A program made the translations under genes and the position numbers. Source: Ophiura sarsii (lineage: Eukaryota > Echinodermata > Ophiuroidea > Amphilepidida > Ophiuridae). From it: 64,000 nucleotides of DNA. This document shows positions 17,601 to 29,866 of the stretch, piece by piece. How positions within the stretch are numbered: position 1 is the first letter of the stretch; every line of letters starts with the position of its first letter. The notes beneath the pieces were generated by a model, which was given only the letters and a program-made list of their open reading frames with translations, did not search any database and was not told the origin of the DNA. The stretch lies in the NCBI GenBank assembly GCA_035610835.1, contig CM069452.1:29066143-29130142 (forward strand). Reading direction: 5' to 3'.

Positions 17601-18797
17601 TTGCCTCCCAAACCTCATTACTTCATGGCCTCCCCTCGCCCCCGCCCTCCCCGGGGCCTTCCCCTGCCGTCTCTTGCCCGCCGTCCCCGCCCCGCCCCTA
17701 CCGTCGTTCCCGCCCGCCCCGTGCTTATAAACCTTCAAGGCCTAAATTAACCAACTCCCGTAGCGCAGCGTATTTCTCCAATATTTACCCGCTCGCGTGT
17801 GTAGGGGTGCGTGGGTGTAGTGCGTGTGAGCGTTTATTTTGCACGGCGCACAACGACGCGTTATGTGTTAGGCGCCGAATGCATGGTTGCAGTACGCATG
17901 AAGATAAACAAAACAAACACGGCCTGTATCCATGGATTTTCATGGTTTTTTACTCATATCTCGGTCAATTCTGTACGGTTTTCAGCCATTTATAGCTTAT
18001 AACACTCACATTATAATCATCTTTTATCTGTGCAAGGTTGGCGGCGTTTAGACGTAAAATGAGGGAGCCTTTATGGATACATACACACATACAACATACG
18101 GTGAATTATAGTAAGATTTGCTACTTGTTTGTTGTTCTTGATTAGAAAAAGTTAATGATCAGAACTTCAAAATTTGGAAGAGAAAGAATGAAATTGCAAG
18201 ATAATGCAATATATGTGCCTAGTTATGAAAATTATTGTTGGATACCTTTCACATGACTAGCGAAGTCAATTGAAAGTTGAACATTTTTCTGTTATGATTT
18301 TGAACTTTGGTGCTGGTTAAGAAATGATCTAGTTGTTTCTTTGCCTGGAGCATAACTTTTTGGAACCATTTTTACACTTTGAATATTTATACTTTGAGAT
18401 GGTATTAATATGATTATGTATTGTACTAAACATAGTCTAGATCTGCAAGTACATTTGGTATCATTTTGGAATGATTAAAATTGTTTTGTTGGCTTTTGGT
18501 TTATAATAAGTTTGTGATTTTGATACAAACCTATGCCAGCATTTTTCGACCACCAAATCTAATCTAGTTTAGGACCATTGCTGCCAATAAATACCCCAAT
18601 CTTTTGGCAGTTGATTTTATAAATATATTGTACATGCAGGTCATTTTGTGTAGTTAAGATTGTGACGTTTTTGTAGTACAGAATCGGATGATATGCTCGC
18701 TCGATGTCGACTTGGAGCAAATTCAAGCATTTAACAAATGCTTGGAAACTTGTTATTCTGTCATAAATAAAAGTGTCACCCCTATGTGTACTAATAC
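17601..18797. other. C-rich stretch, then no gene recognised
   Basis: 17600-17725 is unusually C-rich (CCCGCCCTCCCCGGGGCC and similar). 17770-18000 has CpG-rich words and overlapping chance frames. The rest is AT-rich, probably intronic if the exons at 15499 and 23692 belong together. Confidence 0.4.
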
Positions 18798-19209
18798 TAA
18801 ACTGCTCAAAAAAACTTTGGAATTTCTTTTCAATCACAATTTGTTCAAATTTAGTGTATATATCAGTTAAAAGCTGATGTGTTCATATTTACAATGATAT
18901 CCAATTTGAAGTAATCCCTTTTTCCAGTGCTCAGCCACATGCTTGAGAACATGGGGAGGTCGCAATCTGAAAGTGCCAAAATCAACACTATTTTGTGCTT
19001 AAAAATCAATAGATCATCACACTACACTGTAGTGGTCTATGTAACACTTCATTGAACAGACAACAAAAATGTTCTTTTGAGCAGGAATAGTGTTGATTTT
19101 GGCACATTCAGATTGTACATGGATATATAAAACTTAATGAACATATCCCGCGATATTTGAACAAATTGTGATTGAAAAAAAAAAAATCAATTTTTTTTGG
19201 AGCAGTTTA
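18798..19209. mobile_element. Foldback MITE, copy 1
   Basis: The ends TAAACTGCTCAAAAA and TTTTTTGGAGCAGTTTA are inverted, followed inward by TTTCAATCACAATTTGTTCA and its complement TGAACAAATTGTGATTGAAA. Inner halves pair through AAAATCAACACTATTTTGTG and AATAGTGTTGATTTT. TA at both outer edges would fit a TA target duplication (Tc1/mariner-like); no transposase is present. Confidence 0.8.
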
Positions 19210-19754
19210 TTTTGATATGGTAGACCTTTGCGAGTAATTTTGGAAGTCTTTGAAAATTCAACTTTGCGAAACTCATATTTATGATAGGCCTGTGCATGAC
19301 TGAGTACAACCCAAGCCATTTTATGTAAATTAGTCAGGCTTGCTCTCTCATCTCAATGGGCTGCAAATTGGCCACTTGAGATTGCTTGACCATCCAATTG
19401 TTTATTTACCACCTAGCTACATAGGTCAATGAACTTGATATTGAATATTGTTAGTGACTTATTTTGGACTTTGAGATTATTATAATACGTATAAAACTTG
19501 CAATTATCTTGCATGTCTTTGGTATTTCAAATTCTTATTTCTATTATTCAAGAATGGTTTCATTCAACTTGTTTGATTTAATCTTTTGATTTAGTGCCTC
19601 TATGATTATGATGACTTCAAGCCAAATTCATCCCAAATTTGAGTGCTCTGCAAAGTGCTCATGTCATGTTTTATTATGGATGAATTTGGAATAACTTTAT
19701 TGTTTTCACATGAATTTGATAGAGTGGAAACTTTGGATGGTTTTGAATTGTTTA

Positions 19755-20209
19755 TAAACTGCTCAAACAAAGTTTGGAATTTTTGTTTCAATCACAATTT
19801 GTTCAAATATATCTGGATATGTTCATTTAGTGTAATATATCAGTTAAAAGCTGATGTGTTCATATCCAATTTGAAGCAATCCCTTGTTCCAGTGCTCAGC
19901 CACATGCTTGAGAACATGGGGAGGTTGCAACCTGAAAGTGCCAACATCAACACTATTTTGTGCTTAAAAATCGATAGATCCTCACACTACACTGTAGTGG
20001 TCAATGTAACACTTCATTGAACAGACAACAAAGATGTTCTTTTGAGCACGAAATAGTGTTGATTTTGGCGCATTCAGATTGTGACCTCTCCATGTTCTCA
20101 GCTGGTCCGTCAGCTTTACATGGATATATAACACTAATGAGCATATCCCGCGATATTTGAGAATCTTGTGCTTGAGGGGAAAAAATCCAAACCTTTTTGG
20201 AGCAGCTTA
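19755..20209. mobile_element. Foldback MITE, copy 2
   Basis: Direct-orientation paralogue of 18798-19209, with shared internal blocks GTGCTCAGCCACATGCTTGA and CACACTACACTGTAGTGGTC. It is longer because about 45 bases (CTCTCCATGTTCTCAGCTGG region) are retained near 20080-20120, completing the inverted pairing with CTTGAGAACATGGGGAGG. Confidence 0.8.
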
Positions 20210-21300
20210 GACTCATACAACCTTATGATTTATTTGTTTGGTATATTTTGAGTTCCATGATTGCTAAATGTTTAATATTTGGGTAGCCAATGTGAATCCA
20301 AATTAAGTTTATAATCATGTTTTTGTAACAATAATATGTGTTTGGTCACAGTAATTTGTAATGTGGGTCCAAATTCTTTTAATGAAGACATTGGCTGCTT
20401 ACTTCTCAAATTCATCGTTTATTATATGTCTGTTGTGAGATTTGGTTGATACGCTCAAATGAATCTCACGGCGAGCAGATAATATCATATTGTGTATTTG
20501 CCATGTGCGATATTTATTCAATTGTTGATGATGGGTTAAACTTGTATTATACTGTTATTCTGTATTTTTGCTTTGTGTATTAGTATAATATAGTAGAGTC
20601 ATTATCTTGGATTCCGTGACCATTTTCTTCCTACCTTAGTTTCTTAGTGAATGTGTCAACTAGAACCATTTTAAAAGAAAATGAGCTCCCATGCATTTCT
20701 CAAAAGTGGCGGGAACATTCTTTTATAGCGCAAATTCCAAAATGGCCGCCATACAGGGGCCCAAAAATTCAAATGGCTTTAATTAAGCTAAAAACAAAAT
20801 TGTTCGGCTAAGCACAAGGATTCCGAAAAAGTATAGTTTGTACTACTTCCGATGTTTAGTTAACAAGTTATCGTGTAAAATGTAAAAAGGTCGTTGACCT
20901 ATAATACATATGGGGTCAAAATTTAAACTTGGTCCGATTTTGAAAAATGATATCTCAAATTGTTCGTCTGATTGCAAGGATTCTATTTCCAAATTTTAGT
21001 CGTTATATTTTGAATCTTTTTGGATTGAATAGGGCCTACTACTGATGACTTTTCGACATATTTAATTCCAAATTGATTTAGTGGATATGTTGCCTAATTT
21101 TACACACATTTTGTCATTCCAATTTATCTTTATGGTTTGGTTTTAGCATATCCACATTACCCAAATTATATTAGAGGTTCTGATTAATATTATTATATGT
21201 AAATTAATTATTATCATTATTATAATTGTCATGACTAGTGTTGATTCGCATCCGGTCAAGTTGTCAAAATTGATATCAAAGTTAAAGATAAACCACCTAC
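20210..21300. other. No gene recognised
   Basis: AT-rich sequence with no paired repeats that I could find and no splice-flanked frame. Probably intronic or intergenic. Confidence 0.4.
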
Positions 21301-21302
21301 TT

Positions 21303-21832
21303 ATGGCGGGACTCAAGAAGTCACTTTTTGCAATTTTCGAGTACTGTAATTTTTGAACTATGAGTTACTTGAATATAAAAGTATACATTTTTGTAAAGAA
21401 AATGGGTCAGAGAATCCATTTTTGGCATCAATTTTTAACCAAAAATGCTTATTTTTTTTACATTGCCCAAAAAAACCAAACAGTTACTGACATTTTTAGT
21501 AAAATATGCCCAAATGGCATGTAAAGACACAAACTTGGGGTAGGTTTTCTCATTATTTAACCTTTTGGTCAAAATTTCAGTAACAAAAAGTTTAGGTGAA
21601 AAATTAGAAAACCGACCCTAAGTTCGTCTTTACTTTTTCCCAAGAAAAATTGGTCAAAAGTGATTTTTTGTGATTTTCTCCAAAAATCAACTTTTTTGGT
21701 CAAAATCGATGCCAAAAATGGATTCTCTGACCCAAATCCCATCCAAAAATGTATACTTTTATATGCATTAATAGTTCAATAATTACAGCACTCACAAAAT
21801 TCCAAAAAACTTTCCTTAGTCCTGCCAATGTA
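21303..21832. mobile_element. Foldback element with ~200-bp arms
   Basis: The left arm (ATGGCGGGACTCAAGAA, TATAAAAGTATACATTTTTG, GGGTCAGAGAATCCATTTTT and GGCATCAATTTTTAACCA) is matched in reverse by the right arm (GGTCAAAATCGATGCCAAAA, ATGGATTCTCTGACCCAAAT, CAAAAATGTATACTTTTATA and CTTAGTCCTGCCAAT). About 140 bases of unpaired sequence lie between. Confidence 0.8.
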
Positions 21833-21960
21833 ATACTAAAGAGTACCATAACTCATCTTTGGCATTTGAATTTGTGTATGAAAATATTAATGATGGAGTC
21901 AATAAATTCACTGACATCAAATCTCATTGTTTTGTAATGTGTGTATCATTTGGAATTATC

Positions 21961-22340
21961 TGTCCGAGTCATTTGACTCGCTTTAAAGTGTGTCCATTGA
22001 CTCGCTTGAATTGTTAAACGGATTTGACTCACTTTCAGTATGAAGTGTGTCGATTGACTCACTTGAATTGTTAAACAGATCCGAGACATTTGACTTACTT
22101 TGAGTTTGAAGTGTGTCCATTGACTCAATGGAATTGTTAAACAGATGTGAGTCATTAGACTCACTTTGAGTTTGAAGTGTGTCCATTGACTCACTGGAAT
22201 TGTTAAACAGATCTGAGTCATTTGACTCGCTTTGACTTTGAAGTGTGTCCATTGACTCACTGGAATTGTTTAACAGATCCGAGTCATTTGACTCACTTTG
22301 AGTTGGAAGTGTGTCCATTGACTCACTCGATTGTTGAACG
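21961..22340. repeat. 66-bp minisatellite rich in GAGTCA words
   Basis: GAATTGTTAAAC recurs at 22008, 22065, 22131, 22197 and 22264 (spacing 57, 66, 66, 67). Each unit contains GAGTCATTTGACTC and CCATTGACTCA, so TGAGTCA/TGACTCA-like heptamers are very dense. Because 66 is a multiple of three, the minus strand shows a chance 22-residue repeat (ESNDSDLFNNSSESMDTLQT), which I do not take as coding. Confidence 0.9.
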
Positions 22341-22625
22341 GGTCGCCTCACGGACAAAAATGAATACCCACCTAAGTGAGTAATGTGACCCACGTAGGCA
22401 GGTCAATTGACCTATTTAAATAGGTCACTTGAGACATTTGTACTTTCAGTGAGTAATGTGACTCGCACAAGTGGGTCAATCAATTACCAATGACCCACTT
22501 TCATACCAATTATACCTACTTACATGGGTCATTTGACTCGCTTAAAGTGTGTAATATGACTCGCATACATTCTGAAGGCGGGTCGCCTCACGGACAAAAT
22601 GAATACTCACGTAAGCGAGTCGCTC
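22340..22625. repeat. Spacer bounded by a 40-bp direct repeat
   Basis: GGGTCGCCTCACGGACAAAA followed by ATGAATACCCACCTAAGTGAG at 22340 recurs with few changes at 22579. The sequence between keeps the GTGACTCG / GGTCATTTGACTCG theme of the adjoining minisatellite. Confidence 0.7.
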
Positions 22626-22746
22626 GACTCAGAAAAGTTTTCTGTGTGGTTTAAGTACGATAGAAGCAACACGACGTGCATCAAACCGAACCAAATGGCG
22701 AGCTCTTGTGAAGGCCACAGCAGCACCTCCTGGTGCCATCTGACAT

Positions 22747-23060
22747 AGAGAGAGAGAGAGATAATAACAAGCATTTAAAAAGCGCTCTACAAAGAACACA
22801 GCACAGAGCTTAACAATATCAAACAGCATTATATACAAGAAAATTACAAAGAAAATAATATACACAAGTCATGCAAAGATAAAAAATCGGTACTTGGGAA
22901 ACAAATTCGTTTTTTAACCGGCGTTTAAAGATACAGATGGACGAGCCTCTCTGATGCTGACCGGGAGCTGATTCCAAAGTCCGGGCCACATAATAATGAT
23001 AATAATAAACAGGCATTTAAAAGACGCATTTCAAACCGCAAGGAAACTCAATGCGCCGCA
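22747..23060 (-). mobile_element. Two SINE-like fragments
   Basis: After a (GA)n run, GATAATAACAAGCATTTAAA / AAGCGCTCTACAAAG (22762) recurs as GATAATAATAAACAGGCATT / TAAAAGACGCATTTC (22998). Between them is GGGAGCTGATTCCAAAGTCC. These words are, from memory, typical of a widespread marine-invertebrate SINE-like repeat. Two tandem or nested partial copies seem present. Confidence 0.5.
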
Positions 23061-23691
23061 CAAAGATACAATCAATCAATTAAAATTAAAAATTAAGAAA
23101 ACGCACAACCTTTACAACCATAAAATACCATAACAAATTAACAACTATATAAATGAGTAAAAGGCAAAACACAATTGAAGCGCAAAAGTCAATATAGATA
23201 CAGATTTGCCAAATTACGATCTAGTGAAAAGACATGAAAGGAATTATAACCAGCTAGATGTTTAGATAGAGGCACAAAAATCCTGGTAGCATCAGAAGAG
23301 GAACGAAGTCGGGGTCTACTATCTTCATTTAACACACATAATTTTTCTTTCTGTTTTGCCTTGCTACATTTTAAACTTGCCAAGACAATTCAAGTTTGCT
23401 AACAACAGCTGACTTCTGTAACTTGAATCATTGATGCTTTTATACTAAACATGATCTCAAAATAATTGACACCCGTTTGTCTCTGTAATGGATTTCTCAT
23501 AGTCCATTATAATACCCTTTCTTCATCACTAAGGTAGTTTGGCTCAAAAGATATGCACCATAAATGTTCTAAAATGGTTGTTGGTGGCTTTCTTTGATAT
23601 TCATGGTGAGAATAATTAACTCTTACAGGGAATCCTAGAAATATTCCATGAACATTAAATTATTCAAGAGCAACATCTATTGTGTTTCTAG

Positions 23692-23803
23692 GTTGAATGG
23701 TTCAGCCGATATGGTCCCACGCACACCACCAAATAAGTACCCTATTGCTTTGTGTGGTTTAGAGGTCAAGTTCGTGTTAATTTGTCTCACCTTAAAGAGC
23801 TAG
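23692..23803 (+). CDS. Candidate terminal exon of the 15499 gene
   Basis: An acceptor (CTATTGTGTTTCTAG, AG at 23690-23691) is followed by a frame that, joined in phase to the AG left over from 15740, reads R then LNGSADMVPRTPPNKYPIAL and CGLEVKFVLI, ending at TAG 23801-23803. The phase match and a P-x-K-x3-L-x3-L-x3-F-like pattern support it. The exon is short, however, and the implied intron of about 8 kb is full of repeats, so chance is possible. The next AATAAA is far downstream (24850). Confidence 0.35.
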
Positions 23804-25576
23804 CTGGTTCATTCAAATCATTGTTTTTATTGAAGACCAAGATGTCTTCTGCTTAAAAACAATCCCTTTTGTGGGGTTAATCGGCATTTCCCCCCGCTAC
23901 GGGCCAATGATATCTATCTTAGGTACGATAGGCTGCCTATATTTTAAGATCCGGGATTATTTTTGCTCTCAATTGGTGGAAACAGTGACATCATGTAAAA
24001 TAATAACATTCATGAAAAAGCTAGAGATTTCGGGCCTAATATGGAAGAAATAACCTACAAATGCCAAATTATGAAACATTAAGGTACATTTACAGCAATT
24101 TTTACCTTTTCTAGGATGTTAAATTTAGACTTATGGTCGGGTCATTCTTGATTTCAAACACTGCCGGGTTTTGCCAGAACGCAAAATATGATTTGGTGGT
24201 GTGCACTTATATGAAAATCTGGATATACAAGTGTCAGTCTTCTTGGAATTATAATGTTGAAGGCATACCATAATAATACAAAAATCACTGTTTTGGATTC
24301 CAGGGCAGAAAGTTAGTCAAAAAAGACAGAAATTATAGGATTTCATCAATTCCAAGATGGCTGCCAGCAGCCACCCTTAACCTACCTTTGCTCTTGTGTT
24401 CCCTGGATCACTGAATATGACCCTACTAATGGTTATGAGCAACAGTTCATTGAGGGCGTTTAATCTGGCAACGCTGTTGTTTAAATACTATCAAATCATG
24501 TCCAACTTAATGCTGAATTGATACAAGTATCATTTGAATGCATATCAATCTTTATCAGAATTTTCTATGAAAGTAAATCCTCAAAATCCCTATTTTTCAC
24601 AATGAATTAAATGTCAATAAACCGAAAAAGTGCAAAGTTCCTGGCAAGACTGCTCTCCGGTACAACAATTACCGAAACTTTTTTTTCTTTAAACATGTAG
24701 ACCAACATCCTGTCTATTGACCCTGAACAGGCTAATTCAAAAAAGCACCACTTTAGGAGTTATGTCATTTTTACAACCTTCACTTTTTGCATAATTAAAA
24801 TTAATCAAAACACCCCTATTCTACAAAATGGTTTAACCCACATTGAAAAAATAAAGTTAATGTTGACATCATTTTTGGAAAGGACAAGGGTGGCTACTTC
24901 ACTGTATAAAAGAAGGGGACTGTAATGCATGTTCTTCATACAGAAATATGACCTAATACTTACGCTTTTTTGAAGTTGTGAAATGGGTAAAATAGTGAAA
25001 ATTGGGTAATTTCATATCTTGGCCGTTGCCATGGCAACCAAAGGTATATTGGTAATTTTCTCACCAAATATATACATGTTGACCAAAGGTCTAAACATGT
25101 GCAAAGTATAAAGGAAATTGATATTTTAAAGCCTGCCACCACTTCTTTGATTTTTACACACAAGGTCTCTTAAAAGATTCAGAGAATCTGGATTGTCTTA
25201 ATATCTCCTCCCCCAGTTACCCCCTGTCAGCTCATGTCCCTACCCATTTTGTACCCCAAATAATACAAAAGTTGTATTTTAATGTCAAAACTGAAAGTAA
25301 CTTAAAATTAGCTTTAACATGTCTCCCCGATTCTTTTATTGCCCCGCCACCCCGTTTTCCTCCTTTAAAATGTTGATGCTGGTGCCGCGACTGCCCATGC
25401 ACATACTGTATCCATGTATTAGGCTGCCCATGCACATATATACTGTATCCAGGTAATAGGCCTACGTTCTGAGCGTTATATATGGGTTATATAGTGTTAT
25501 AGTCGGTCGTTTATGGTCGGCGGAGTCTATCATCAAGATCACCCCTACCATTCCAGGCTTGTACTTAAACACTATG
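23804..25576. other. No gene recognised
   Basis: Possible 3' UTR or intergenic sequence. AT-rich, with AATAAA at 24850-24855. No paired repeat or splice-supported frame was seen. Confidence 0.35.
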
Positions 25577-26077
25577 GGCCGTATTCTCGTACGTAGTTAA
25601 ACGCGGTTTTAAGCTAAACACGCGTCTAACTTTGACGTTAGACACAGCGTTTAACTAAACGCAATTCTCGTACATTTGTTTTACTTAAACACGCGTCTAA
25701 CTCGCCGAAATGTGTCTAACTTTAAACACGGGTACGGGGTAGTTTAATGCGTGTTTAACTTAACTCGCGCACCAACTGTATGCCTTGAATGATCACTCAT
25801 CCGTGCCGGTGCAAACTGACGTGCGGATCGCGTAGTCTTAAAAAGTACCGTGTATTTAAGGCATTCGGTCGATATTCATTGTACTCCATTAGGGCCACAA
25901 TGAATTAAATACCTGTATACAATCAACGCGGGACCACTCTGGGAACGAGATTTGCAGAGTTTAAAATCGTGTTTTGTTAAACACGTCGTTTAAAGGATAA
26001 ACTCACGTTTAAGTTAGACACGCGTTTAGTTAAACACGGTTTTAAGCTAAAACCGTGTTTAGTACGAGAATACGGCC
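25577..26077. mobile_element. 501-bp TIR element
   Basis: GGCCGTATTCTCGTAC at the left and GTACGAGAATACGGCC at the right are exact complements. Subterminal regions are filled with GTTTAACTAAACGC / CGTGTTTAGTTAAACACG words in both orientations, giving strong self-pairing. No target duplication is obvious and no transposase is present. Confidence 0.85.
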
Positions 26078-26374
26078 AACTTAGTGTGTGCCATCCGGTT
26101 TTTGTTTGGCCTATTTACTTAAATACATTATTCCTCCAATAGGCATGTAGGGCCTAAACGTATGCAGTCCCTTTGTCATGTTTGTTGTGTTCTAAATAAG
26201 ACCTCCCGAGATACTACCTAATACACCCTTAAAATCCAGTTATCACAGGTGGCAGACCTGCGCATAGTATATCCAGGTAATTTGAGACTATCTGGGTTTT
26301 ACATAGTGAACCCCGTCATCCAGATACCACTGGTGCCCTTACTAATCCAGACATTCTATAATAATCATGATAAT

Positions 26375-26625
26375 ATACTACACGTTCCGTTTATCCAGAT
26401 GCACATGTGCCCTTATATCCAGATTATCAAGTATAAGAGAAGTGCGGGGAGGAGGAGGTGGCTTTAGGGTATGATGGGGCAATACCGCACGTTCCGTTTA
26501 TCCAGATACCCATGTGGCCTTAGTAAGGCCGCCTTTATACTATATCTATATTATCAAGTAAGGGAAGTGCGCGGGAAGTGCGGGGGAAGGGGGCTTAGAC
26601 CTTAGGGTATGATGTGACAATCCCG
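26375..26625 (+). repeat. Imperfect tandem duplication of 110-130 bp
   Basis: ACGTTCCGTTTATCCAGAT...ATTATCAAGTA...GGGAAGTGCG...TTAGGGTATGATG-G-CAAT occurs at about 26380-26488 and again at 26489-26620. The second copy has extra GAAGTGCGGG. Confidence 0.8.
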
Positions 26626-26639
26626 TAATTTACCGTATA

Positions 26640-26809
26640 AGCCGCACGGCGAATAAGCCGCACGGCGAATAAGCCGCAGCACCTCAAATTAAGATTTAGA
26701 ACTCATCGTATACAGTAAGCTGCACCGCTGTATAATAAGTCGCACAAAGAAAATGAAAGGGTGTGTGTGGGGGATGGGTGTGTGTGTGTGTGTGGGGGGG
26801 GGGGGGGGG
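26640..26809 (+). repeat. 16-bp tandem repeat, GT microsatellite and G16
   Basis: GCCGCACGGCGAATAA is repeated at 26641-26680. Farther right, (GT)n is followed by G16 at 26794-26809. The nearby short frames are repeat artefacts. Confidence 0.8.
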
Positions 26810-27634
26810 TGGACCCTGATCCACCAGCCCATAGCTTCATGACCAGCCATGGGGTTACAACTGCATGAGTGACTCCAACAAATGTATTTTCCTTCAGCCA
26901 CTTTAGTCACTTCTAATACATGTTATCCTGGATACGGTTTGCGCCTTGCTCCCAGTTTATTTATTAAAATAAAGGTCTTGGCTTTATGATTAATGTTTTG
27001 TTTGTGTCTTGCTCTCGTTACATTTTATTGTACTGTACGGTATGCACCGCGGAGCAACCGTACGGATTGCCTGCTTTCACTGCATGCCCCGTTTACAATG
27101 TACTGTTTGCGCCACAAACGCGTTCACACTTTTTCTGCGTCATTACGTGTGCGCCGAATCGCGTGCGCAATGTTAAACGCGGTCGCGCAGCAACAACATA
27201 TGAACGGTTGGTATGGTACCGCCAGTTTCTTTATCGTTAGCAAACTCCACGTTCATCTATGTTATTAATGTGAAAGTGTCACTTTAAGATCTGTGTAAGA
27301 GTTTTTGTTTACATTTAGAAAATGTCGTAAAATATTTTTATTTGTTGGACGTATAGTCCCGTATAAATGCTTGTTAAATAGGTACTTATGATTACTGACC
27401 ATGAAACGGATTGGAGTGTCCTATTAAGAGGGCTCTTTTTCACCTCAAGATGACATAAACCTACTTCGATGCAATATGTGTCATCCAAAGTGACAACCAA
27501 ATTTACTTATTACGTGCTGTATAACGTCATCTTTGGTGGCGTCTGTTGCTGTTTTATAATGCGCCGGGTCAGAAACCATGAAGTCTTGTGATGTGTACAG
27601 TCGTCGTTGTTCACGGTATTAGCATTTTGTTGCT

Positions 27635-28796
27635 GAATCATTCATCACAGACTGGTTGATTAATGACATTGATTCTGTGATAGATGATGGGCAGTTTGGG
27701 AATCGCAAAGGAAGGTCTACCTCACACTATTTAGTAAAGCTTGTTGATAACATCTTAAAACATGCTGACAAACCAAATAATAACTGACCTCAGCAAGGCT
27801 TTTGACAGGGTTTACCATAATATAGCGATCCCCAAGCTGCTCAAAATGGGAGCCAGACCAGGGGTTATACCCTGGATATGTAGTTTCTTATCTAACAGAG
27901 TCCAGTGTGTCAGATACCATAACACTTTGTCTGATTGGAGTGAACTCTCAGGTGGGGTCCCACAGGGCACGTTGAATGGTCCAACAATCTTTATGGCCTT
28001 AGCTAATGATGCTGCCAGAGAGGAGGAGCCAAATAAACTCGCTTTGAAATATGTTGATGATTTAACTATTGTAGAAAATGTGTTTGGAAAACAAATTTCC
28101 ACCATCCAACATGATTTGGATAAATTTGAACAATGGGCTACAGAGAATCATATGAATTTAAACCCGACCAAATGCATGTTTATGGATGTCACCTTTGCGA
28201 TGGATCCACCGATACTTACCCCCCTCCGTTTGTATGATCAAAACCTTCATTGCACTGACATGGTGGAGATTCTGGGCATAAAAATTGCTAAAGATCTGAA
28301 ATGGAACACCCACATTGGTGACATTACGAAACATGCAAGTGGACGGCTTTTTATGCTTAACATCCTAAAACGGCATGGGCTAAGTGTTAAAGACCTGGTA
28401 ACAATCTATGTTGGTTTTGTTCGCCCCCTTCTTGAGTATGCTCTACCAGTATGGCATCCTGGTCTGACAGAAAATCTCCACTATGATTTGGAGCGTATTC
28501 AGAAGAGGGCGTGTAGAATCATCTTAGGTTTTAACTACATAGGCTATCAGGATGCCTTAATTACATGTGCTATTACGGAACTCAGGAACCGTAGAGACCA
28601 AATTTGTTTAAACTTTGCTGAATCCCCTTTAAAATCTAATGAATTCCGTGGTTGGTTACCAAAATCTAGAGATGAACAAGTGCATAATATGACTCTCCGT
28701 AGTGCTCACAAAATAACTGTTCCTAAAACACGTACCCTGCGTTACGCTCGAAGCTCAATTCCAAACATGGTCAAACTCTTAAATCATACATTATAG
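27635..28796 (+). pseudogene. Reverse transcriptase, frameshifted fragment
   Basis: The first frame (27635 to TGA at 27785) reads ESFITDWLIND...DDGQFGNRKGRSTSHYLV, the start of the RT fingers. The frame then shifts: from about 27780 a second frame carries LSKAFDRVYHNI, GARPGVIPWICSFLSNR, GGVPQGT-NGPTIF (motif B region), LKYVDDLTIV (catalytic YVDD), NPTKC and EILGIKIAKDLKWNTHI. It ends with a thumb/C-terminal part RPLLEYALPVWHPGL...LERIQKRACRIILG. The stop is at 28794-28796. The frameshift and missing endonuclease show that this copy is inactive. It would be part of a polyprotein catalysing target-primed reverse transcription. Confidence 0.95.
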
Positions 28797-28960
28797 TTCT
28801 GTTTCCAATCGGGGGTTGGTTGTTGTGTTATGCATGCTTAGTTATTTCTATGAATATATATTGTTTCTATTGTTTTATATATTACATATTGTAAATATTG
28901 TTGTAATTCAGCATTTTGCTGCGATAATGATATGTTTATTAAACCTTGAATTGAATTGTT
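27635..28960 (+). mobile_element. 5'-truncated non-LTR retrotransposon
   Basis: The RT region begins abruptly near 27635 without an endonuclease domain, as expected from incomplete target-primed reverse transcription. After the stop at 28794 comes a 3' UTR of about 160 bases ending TTAAACCTTGAATTGAATTG, a short TTGAA-type terminal repeat typical of such elements. No target-site duplication was identified. Clade (Jockey/CR1-like or other) cannot be decided here. Confidence 0.85.
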
Positions 28961-29636
28961 ATAACGGCCATGTGTTTTGAACTCACCACCCAAAAAGGGT
29001 ATTTTTGAATTCATCTATTTGAGAGCTTTTCAAAAATGTATAATTTTACTATCATCGGTTGAATACCTTTTTGTTGTTGTTATAGTCATGTATGTAAAAC
29101 CGCTGAAATAGGACAAGTTCACTGTGTAACAAATATGAAGAAAGCCAAGGACAATGCAATCGATTCATGATTACAATTGTTACATGTGGCTTAGTGGGTG
29201 GAACGACGGTTCGACGTGCCTAAAAATGAATACGTGGTATATAATTATGTAAACCAGATATCGCATATCCTGCAAAAAATGTTGGGTGTTTTTAGCAATG
29301 AATATATTTGCGAGTAGTATATCTTTATCAACGAGTCATGCCCTCAGATAACATCACCTAGTTACCTCTTTTCTAATAACATAGTGTTAGAATTAAAACC
29401 ATAAAAGTTGTATATCATGGCAGAATACCAGTATACAATTCACTCGGGGAATTCACAACATATTATTTGACCATCTGCATGTAATTACTAAATTCGTAGA
29501 AACAAAAAAGAGTTTTGAATCAGTCATGTCAGTGCGGATGATGAGCACATTTGTGATTACTAGAAACGTCTCCTTTTATGCTACAATTACGAATTTCCGC
29601 TTTTCGCCATCGGCGAAATCCTAATCTCACAATAGA
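28961..29636. other. No gene recognised
   Basis: Unique-looking AT-rich sequence downstream of the retrotransposon. Nothing pairs with other parts of the window. Confidence 0.35.
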
Positions 29637-29866
29637 GATCAGCCTGCTTTGATAATTGCCTAACTCACTTTTCAGCGAAATTGAGTTTTTTTGCATAAAT
29701 CATGACTTCATTACATTATGCACATGCTGTTATATACCTAAGTCATTGACCAATCAAAAGTGTTGATTATTTTCTGAGTTGCAGGGAACCAATTGATTGG
29801 CCCATCAGAGCTCTCTGTTGAGAGTTACCCGTTTGATTTGTAATCACTCAGTTCATTAAAGGTAGA

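Noticed and set aside
21946..22393. Repetitive Ser/Asp-rich minus-strand frames of 104-136 codons
   Set aside because: They are translations of a 66-bp minisatellite whose period is divisible by three; two overlapping frames stay open for the same reason.
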